A model generated the notes under the pieces. The model made no database searches. It had not been told where the DNA came from and saw only the letters and a program-made list of their open reading frames with translations. The translations under genes were made by a program, and so were the position numbers. DNA of 64,000 nt, from positions 64,760,884 to 64,824,883 of the forward strand of contig NC_083338.1 of the NCBI RefSeq assembly GCF_019175385.1. The letters are read 5' to 3'. Of this stretch, positions 56,949 through 64,000 are shown piece after piece; the stretch's first letter is position 1, and every line of letters starts with the position of its first letter. This stretch comes from Lycium barbarum. Taxonomy: Eukaryota; Streptophyta; Magnoliopsida; Solanales; Solanaceae.

Positions 56949-58905
56949 GTGGGCCCAACAACACATGGCTGAATCTGATTGGTGGTTACTTGAGTGGGAC
57001 ACATGTCATAAGGGTGGACACGTGTCCCATGGAGGGGCTGCCTATATATTCACATGGTGACTAATTGCTAAACATTTCATTCCATAATTTTCTTGAAAAC
57101 AAAACTTATAGCACAGCCATGGCAGCTCACGGCCATGGCTGTTCACAATTGAGCTCAAGATTTTCATGGCTAAAAATCTTAAAAAAATGTTCTACACGTC
57201 CCAAAGGAGGCAGCAAGTTAGAATCTAAATTGAGAAAGAAGAAGTGGTGCAATTGGTGCAAGTGATTATAGGATCTGTCCTAATTAAATTAAGGTAAGAT
57301 TCTTCTTCTTGAAATGTAATTGGAGTTAATGAAGTTGTAATGGAGAGATTAAATTGTATTAGACGAAATTGGAAGTAAGAAAATTACATGGTTATCGTTG
57401 GCGTTATAATGGGCAGAATTGTAGATGTTCTAATTGGATTAAGTTTGATTAGCGTTGTAATTATTATGGTATTGTATTTGAAGGTAATTTGTTTATGTTT
57501 GAGGGCTGGAAATATAGTATAGATAAGTATAGGAGCTGCTGTTCACGGCAATATTATGCTCTTTTCCGTGTGTTTGTAATTTTGCAAAGTAAAGATCGAA
57601 AATCGTATTTTTGATGTCGTAGTTTTGATGGAATGTTTCGAGCTTGTATTAGAATGATATTGAAGTAGTTTTATTGTGCATGGGTGGTGGTTGATGTTGT
57701 TTTCTTATTGTTGTCGATATGGCTCGTAAATTTGGAAGAAAGCATGCGTATAAGATATCATATAAGAAACGTATGTTGGTCTGTTTGGTGTATAATCGTA
57801 GATGTTAATGATTTGAATTGAAAAACGATTAGGAGGGGTTATTGGGTTGTTATCATTGTTGTTGGTGTTGATATGCTAATCGGAGGTTAATTGGAAGTTC
57901 GGATTAGGCGAGTTATGTAGAGGAAATGCTGCCCGATTTCCGTTAAGTTCTTAACTAATCAAAATACTGATTGAGATGTATGAACTAAGAAATGATTCCT
58001 ATAAGTAATTGGTTGTAGATTTATAAGCTAGAGAGTCGTAGTTTATTAACAATGGTGTTACTTTCATATTAAATAGGCTAAAGGGGCGACGAAGAAAGCT
58101 TGGTTACAGATCCATAACAGGTATGTAAAGCTAACCCTTCCTTCTTTTTTCGCATGGTCCTTATGAAACAAACAGACGATGTGTATATGACTCCAAAGAA
58201 GCTCCTATTCTTAGAAACACTGGGATGGTTAATGTTCTTGATTCCTAGAACTTATTTTATTATGTTTTGATACGTGTCTATGATTTTAGGCGTCCTATTT
58301 TGATATAATCCATTGTGACATTCGAAGGGTACTTGATATGATTATTGTCTTGATTTTCAAATGATTAGTTCATTTTGATTATTCTATAGAGTCTTAGATA
58401 TGACTTAGTTTGCATATGGTTGCTCACTACTTTGCTCGTGCATGCCTCAATATATCTTTCACCGAGTCCCGGGCCGGGGTACGTTCTCATGCACAGTTTC
58501 ACTACATTGTTCACCGAGTCCCTCTCTAGAGGGCCGGGATACGGTATATATATATATATATATGATGATATCATGATATGATTATGGCGCCAAGGATGGT
58601 TTGTGATGTCTTTATTCACCGAGTCCCATGATGGGCCGGGTATGATATATGATATTGATATGCATGATTTACATTTCATAAGACAAGTGTATTGGTATTA
58701 TGATTGTCATACTTGTCTCCTGTAATCTCTATTTCAGTCATGATCCTCTTTATTGTATTTCATGCTCTATATACTTAGTACATATCCCGTACTGACCCCC
58801 TTTCTTCGGGGGGCTGCATTTCATGCCCGCAGGTACAGATACTCGATTTGGTGATCCTCCAGCCCAGGACTTCTACTCACCTGTCTTGGAGAGCTCCATT
58901 GTTCC
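56949..58905 (+). repeat. 3' LTR of element G, segment 2
   Basis: Resumes after the second ACTAA and aligns with 10787-12725 of the 5' LTR, including the CCATGG palindrome (57114-57141), AAG/GTAAGA (57291), GGTATGT, the hairpins and the CCCCC/GGGGG stem. Ends at GTTCC, the target of J. Confidence 0.93.
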
Positions 58906-59206
58906 TCTTATACCCCGTATTTTCTTTGACGTCGGATTATTCGTAAGCTAATTGACATAAGTTCAAGACATGATTATTTTGAGATATGAGACAAGGACTT
59001 TTTAATCCCGAATTTTAATATTGCACGGTTTGCTAGTTAATAACAAGTAGTGTAAAAATATTAGTGAAGATTAGGGGTTAATTAACCATGATTAGATTAT
59101 TAAGTGGGGATTAAGGATTAATTAGCCTAATTAGTGTAGTAAGTGGGCCCCACCAAGCATAATAACAAAAATCTGATTAGTGTATTAGTGCATTACCATA
59201 GTGGGA

Positions 59207-59240
59207 CACGTGTAGGAGTATTAGGCTGCATATAAAAAGC
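59207..59240 (+). promoter_or_regulatory. Putative LTR promoter of J: G-box and TATA box
   Basis: ACACGTGT followed 16 bases later by TATAAAAAG, parallel to 10857-10890 in G. Confidence 0.5.
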
Positions 59241-61205
59241 ATTTGATGACTAATTCCTTCATCACATTTCATTTCCATTCATCACTTTAGTGAACTAGAA
59301 AGAGAAGTTCAGCCATGGCAGCTCACGGCCATGGCTGCTCCTAGTGAACTCAAGGTTATGGTAGAAAAACTTAGTTCTAAGGTGTTGTAAACATCCAAAA
59401 GTGATTTGCAACGTGAATTAAATCATTGGGGCAGCAAGAACACTTGCAATTTTAATCCACAAATTTCAGCAACATTAGAAGCCAAGCTTGTTAAGGTAAG
59501 ATTTAATTCTCTCCTACATGTTTTAGAGGTGATTTGGACTTTGTAAAATTTGGTAGATTGAAATTGGATATAGGAAATTGTGTGTGTTGTTGCTAAATTG
59601 TTGTTTGGGCCGTGTGGGGGGCTGTTTTAATATAATAATGATGAGTTAATTTTAATTAGTATTGTTGTTGTTGTGTTGACATGGATTAAATGATGAGAGT
59701 AAATGAATTTGATGGTTAAAGTTGAAGTATATTTTAGTGGGCTGTTTTAAGAACTTGTTGTAATTAGAGGCTGTTTTGGGTGTGTTGTTCTTGTTCTTGT
59801 TGAATTGGACGATTAAGTGTGGTTAAGATTATGCATTGTGTTGTTGTAATCGTTAGGCTGTTATAAGATCGTTTCGATGAAGTGTTAGGGCTATAGATTA
59901 TTAAGAATAACTTGAATATGTCGGAGTCGTTATGTTGACGATTATCGAATGTTGGAATGGTGTGGGCTGTATGGAATGTCCTTGGGTCTTGTTGTAACTA
60001 GTTCTTGATGCGATAACTTAGATGTGCCTTGGTTGATGCTATGTTGGTTGTTGTATAGTTGGCTTAAATATGAGGAAATTGAGCGATATAGGGGAAGTTC
60101 TGCCCAATCGCCTAGAAATAAGCTACTAACGTTGAAGTACGTTTTATGCCTTTCCATAGCTTAACCATAGTCTTAACGTCTTAATATAGGTTGAGACACT
60201 TCGGGCAGCGTATACGTATTGTACCACGAATAAGCGTTAAAGGTATGTAAAGCTAACCCTTCCTTCTTTTTGGCATGATCTTTATGAAACAAATAGAAGA
60301 CGTATGTATGATTTCAAAAAGCTCCTATTCTTGGAGACACTAGGATGGCTAATGTACTTGATTCCCAGGACTTATTTTATTATGATACGTGTCTATGATT
60401 CCTGAAGTCTATTTGATATAATCCATAGTGACATTCGAAGGATACTTGATATGACTATTGTCTTGATTATCAAATGATGGTACATTTTGATTATTCTATT
60501 GAGTCTCAGATATGACTTAGATGGTTACTCACTACTCTGCTCGTGCATGCCTCAATATGTCTTTCACTGAGTCCCGGGCCGGTGTACGTTCTCGTGCACA
60601 GTTTCACTGCATTGTTCACCGAGTCCCTCACAAGAGGGCCGGGATACGATATATATATATATATATATGTACATGATGATATGATGATATGATGATGTGA
60701 TTATGACGCTGAGGATGGTATATGAAGTCATTATTCACCGAGTCCTATAATGGGCCGGTTATGATATATAATATTAATATACATGATTTACATTATATAA
60801 GGCAAGTGTATTGGTATTATGATTGTCATACTTGTCTCCTGTAATCTCTATTTTAGTCATGATCCCCTTTATTGTATTTCATTCTTTATATACTCAGTAC
60901 ATATCTCGTACTGACCCCCTTTCTTCGGGGGGCTGCATTTCATGCCCGCAGGTACAGATACTCGATTTGGTGATCCTCCAGCCTAAGACTCCTACTCAGC
61001 CGTCTTGGAGAGCTCCATTGTTCCGGAGCCTAGACTTTTGGTACAGATCCTTTGATGTATATATTTGTTTATCCAGGGGTACGGCGGGGCCCTGTCCCGT
61101 CATATTTCATTGTTGATACACTTAGAGGTCTGTAGACATATGTGTGGGTTGTGTATAAGTTTTGTTCAGTCGTGTCTATGTGATTTGCTATGGATATGTT
61201 CGTAT

Positions 61206-61361
61206 GTAGTGGCAGCCTTGTCAGCTTGCGTATTATATTGATATGTAGTGGCAGCCTTGTCGACTTGCGTATTATATTGATATGTGGTGGCAGCCTTGTC
61301 GACTTGCGTATTATATTGACATGTAGTGGCAGCCTTGTCGGCTTGCGTACCATATTATGTT
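61206..61361 (+). repeat. 39-bp LTR minisatellite, four units
   Basis: Four adjacent 39-bp units beginning GT(A/G)GTGGCAGCCTTGTC. Related LTRs C and G have two units. Confidence 0.92.
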
Positions 61362-61540
61362 TTGGTTAGCTGTGACTCCTCATGAGACAGGTTTATGATA
61401 TGTGACGTTATGAGTCTTTAGTTGCTTGCATTAGTTCCATACAGTTCTTATTTTCAGTCTGTCTATATCTAACAGGTACGTATACGAGTGTCCAGCTCGG
61501 GCACTAGTCATGGCCCATGGGGTTGGGTCGTGACAGTTTC

Positions 61541-61694
61541 GGAGCCTAGACTTTTGGTACAGATCTTTTGATGTATATATATGTTTGTCCAGGGGTGCGG
61601 CGGGGCCCTGTCCCGTCATATTTCACTATTGATACTCTTAGAGGTGTGTAGACATATGTGTGGGTTGTGTATAGGTTTTGTTCAGCTGTGTCTA
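61541..61694 (+). repeat. 3' LTR of element G, segment 3
   Basis: Continues the G LTR (equivalent to about 12706-12855 of the 5' copy) from GGAGCCTAGAC to GCTGTGTCTA, where LTR K is inserted. The last ~250 bp of this LTR are beyond K and not in the window. Confidence 0.9.
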
Positions 61695-63344
61695 TGTCAC
61701 GACCCAGCTAGGGGCCGCGACGGGTACCCTAGGCAAACCAACGAGCACCGCTCGTTCTGTCGCTCCTCTTACTCATTTTATACCATTTTTATCATCTTTA
61801 TACTCATAGCGTAGGAAAATCATATTTCATATGAAAACATAAAATACTTCCATATACATGTGCCCTTAAGCTATCAAAATAATATAGATATATATGTATA
61901 CAGCAGAGATCTCGTAAGACCATCTAACCTGCACTGCGTATCTACGAGTCTCTACTGGAGTACTGAACATAGGGACGGGACAAGACCCCGTCGTGCCCAA
62001 AATTCATATACATGGCTATATATATACACAAAAGAATAATCATAAGCACCTTCGGGACAATGGAGGGCTTCCAATCAGCTGACAGCTACTACGGATCTTG
62101 ATCGAGCTCTCCTCCCTGTCTACCTGTGGGCATGAACATAGCGTCCAAAGAAAACGGACGTTAGTACGAGTATTGTACTGAGTATGAGAGGCATAAACAA
62201 TGAAATAAGACAATCATGTAAAGGAGATACTCATATGGGACATCAGAATCTAGCTGCCAAGTATAAGAAAAACAAGTCATGCTGTTTTACTCATGCTCAT
62301 TATCATATCATGTCATATATGCATCATGTATAAACTGCTCGTCCATATCAGATCGGTGTGATAATCATAACATGAGCCTGCGTCCAGGCCTCCCGCGTCC
62401 GGGGTAATGTCTCATGCCGCCCACTAGTGGTGTCTGCCCATGCCATTTAGCCATAGTGTATCGTATAGCTGCCCGCCTTAGCGGTGACTGCCAGGCAAAA
62501 TAGGTGCGGTGTAATAGTGATATCATCATAATATACTTAACTTATCATAATACATACATAAGGCTCAAGACCAACCATACTCTATTGGGGTGACTTAAGG
62601 TCGTGATCCCCCGATTGTATTATGGAACAATCATGTACATTCTGCCTCACCTTGAAGGGATTAGCACATAAGGCGAGTGTAAGCGATAAATAACACCATT
62701 AGACTTTCTATACTCTAACTCGTTACCTTGTGTAGCAAATTATAAACATAGGCTCATGGATAAAAAAAGTAGTTACGCAAGAGACTAGCCACACATACCT
62801 TCGACGTTTAACTGAGCTATCGTTCGCTTGTCCTCCTTCGATATCACGTCTCTACCTTTAAGAGGGAATTCGCACTATCATTAGTTAACTGACCAAAAGA
62901 ATGCACTACTATTTCTAGAGAAAATTGGGCAGCACTTCCTTTGTTTCTACTACTTTTCCCGTATTCTATATCAACTCTCAAATGCCCACAATAACATCCA
63001 CAATATCGAAATCAACAATCATCATTTACATGCATTAACCGCACTCCACCATTTCTCCCTAATTTCTCCACATTTATACATATAACTCATTATCACATTT
63101 TCTCTTATATGATACTTATTTCATGGTCTAAACATCCTTTACAACATATTCATAATCATAGCATATCAACATTTATGATTCCATTCAACTACCATTCAAC
63201 TGTGACACTATTCATCCATTTAAGACCCATCTTCTATGTTTTTCTACCATTCAAGCATCTTATCTTTCCAATACTTTAAACAGCATGATGAAGTCATGAA
63301 ACTTACCTGAGATGATGGTTGAACAAGTCTTGAGTGGAATTGCG
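61695..63344 (-). mobile_element. LTR K, partial (TGTTACACCTC family, minus strand)
   Basis: The plus strand starts TGTCACGACCCAGC, the reverse complement of the 3' end of the F LTR, and aligns with F in reverse down to about position 18790 of F. It includes the CGTCC/GGACG hairpin (62145-62165), GC-rich hairpins (62375-62500), GGTATGT near 62800 and CAG/GTAAGT at 63303-63309. L interrupts it at 63345. Whether K is a solo LTR or part of a full element cannot be seen. Expected TSD sequence at the left is GTCTA (61690-61694). Confidence 0.88.
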
Positions 63345-64000
63345 TGTTATATCCCGCATTTTGTACATTCTGATAATTCAAGACGATTACGGGAAGTTAA
63401 GAGCAAGGCTATATTTTTTTATCTTTTTTAACACACAAGTTGTTTATGAAAATTTTGATGTGGAAATATTAAGAAAGGCTAGGGGTAAAAATGGAAATTC
63501 GCAAGATGACTCATGGAAATATGGAGGAATGCTAAGGGCAAATTTGGAATTTGGAAAATAAATTTTCATGAAGTGCAAAAAAAAAAAAAGAAAGAAAAAG
63601 TTGGGCTTAAAGAAAAGGGCCAAAGTGGCCGTCCAAGTGGGTATGGGCCAAGGCCCATATGGAGGCTTAAGATAAGTAAATAAAAAGATGATCCATTATC
63701 ATTTTCATCTTCAACTCAAGAAGAATCAAGAAACTTGGAGAAGACCAAAAACAACCAAGGCCTATTAGGCCAAGAAGAGCAAAAATTGGAGCCCTCAATT
63801 TTGATCCAAAAAATATTTTCTTCTAGTATTCCCACTAATTTGAAGGTCCTCTATAACATGGTATAATTGTTAGAGCAAGAAGACCTCTCTTTGTGGCATG
63901 TTCATAATTATAGCCAAGTGAGAAGCTAAGGGAAAAAGGTAAGAATTAATCTTCTTTTATATGTTATGGATGATTATGTATGTTGTAGTATGTAAAAGTG
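63345..64000 (+). mobile_element. LTR L, 5' part (TGTTATATCCC family), runs off the window
   Basis: Starts TGTTATATCCCGCATTTTG and aligns with the first ~650 bp of N and I: the same A-run (63579-63592), GGGCCAAG..GGCCC text and AAG/GTAAGA at 63936-63944. TSD candidate TTGCG at 63340-63344; the right end is outside. Confidence 0.88.

Larger units (their letters stand above)
58906..61535 (+). mobile_element. Solo LTR J (2630 bp, TGTTATACCCC family)
   Basis: Starts TCTTATACCCCG (second base changed from G to C) and ends GGGTCGTGACA. Flanks GTTCC (58901-58905) and GTTTC (61536-61540) are a TSD with one transition. It is of the same LTR family as the G LTR it entered. It has ACACGTGT (59207-59214), TATAAAAA (59231), the CCATGG palindrome (59310-59337), AAG/GTAAGA (59493), GGTATGT (60241), three hairpins, and four 39-bp units at 61206-61361. 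Confidence 0.92.

Noticed and set aside
61206..61361. Regularly spaced 39-bp repeats as a possible CRISPR-like array
   Set aside because: Units are directly adjacent without unique spacers and lie inside a plant LTR.

Overview
The window is plant repetitive DNA, almost certainly a nuclear heterochromatic block of a large eudicot genome. I found no host gene, rRNA, tRNA gene or CRISPR array. Essentially every base can be assigned to LTR retrotransposons of the Ty3/gypsy group. The evidence is TG...CA termini, 5-bp target-site duplications (TSDs), primer-binding sites (PBS) matching the 3' end of initiator-Met tRNA (TGGTATCAGAGC), polypurine tracts, and recognisable gag, retropepsin, RT, RNase H, integrase and chromodomain coding remains. 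The species cannot be fixed from this sequence.

Layout, with names used here only. At the left, 1-10438 on the minus strand is a mosaic of three Tekay/Del-like chromovirus pieces: C (intact 5' LTR, PBS, gag, protease), B (gag joined to integrase and chromodomain), and A (gag-protease-RT-RNase H in one 1008-codon frame, then partial integrase) ending in an LTR scrap. C sits in the 3' end of an older element, G0, which shares one LTR (10559-13141) with the following element G in a tandem LTR-internal-LTR arrangement. G is plus-strand, non-coding, and spans 10559 to beyond 61694 because it is interrupted many times. Inside G's internal region is E (15275-39536, minus strand, TSD TTTTA), a second gypsy lineage with 0.76-kb LTRs. 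Inside the RT gene of E is F (18097-about 31273, plus strand, Tekay-like, decayed gag-pol). Inside the 3' LTR of F is solo LTR N (27206-30810, TSD ATAAG). The leader of E holds solo LTR D (35000-38085, TSD ATTTA). The 3' LTR of G holds the non-coding element H (42275-56943, TSD ACTAA), solo LTR J (58906-61535) and LTR K (from 61695). H itself holds solo LTR I (47151-50375, TSD GAATT), and K is cut by LTR L (from 63345 past the window end).

The long LTRs fall into four sequence families: TGTTATACCCC (C, G, J), TGTTATATCCC (A/B, D, I, N, L), TGTTACACCTC (F, K) and TGTTGCACCCC (H). They nevertheless share one architecture. Where visible, a TATA box is followed 250-285 bp later by an AAG/GTAAG splice-donor-like site present in every LTR family. 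Then come a GGTATGT block, arrays of GC-rich hairpins and a covarying hairpin next to a second GCAG/GTA site. In the elements with a leader, a TTTCAG or TTTACAG acceptor lies just before the gag ATG, or at the corresponding place in the gag-less G and H. The simplest reading is a 1.9-2.8 kb leader intron that would remove most of R-U5 and the PBS from a Gag mRNA. This is the most interesting hypothesis in the window and has not been tested here.

G and H carry LTRs, leader, PBS and PPT but about 4.6 and 3.9 kb of purine-biased internal sequence without gag-pol. They look like large non-autonomous derivatives, with C-type and similar elements as plausible helpers. All copies appear inactive in cis: most premature stops are explained by single C-to-T or G-to-A changes, and several elements have lost segments by deletion.
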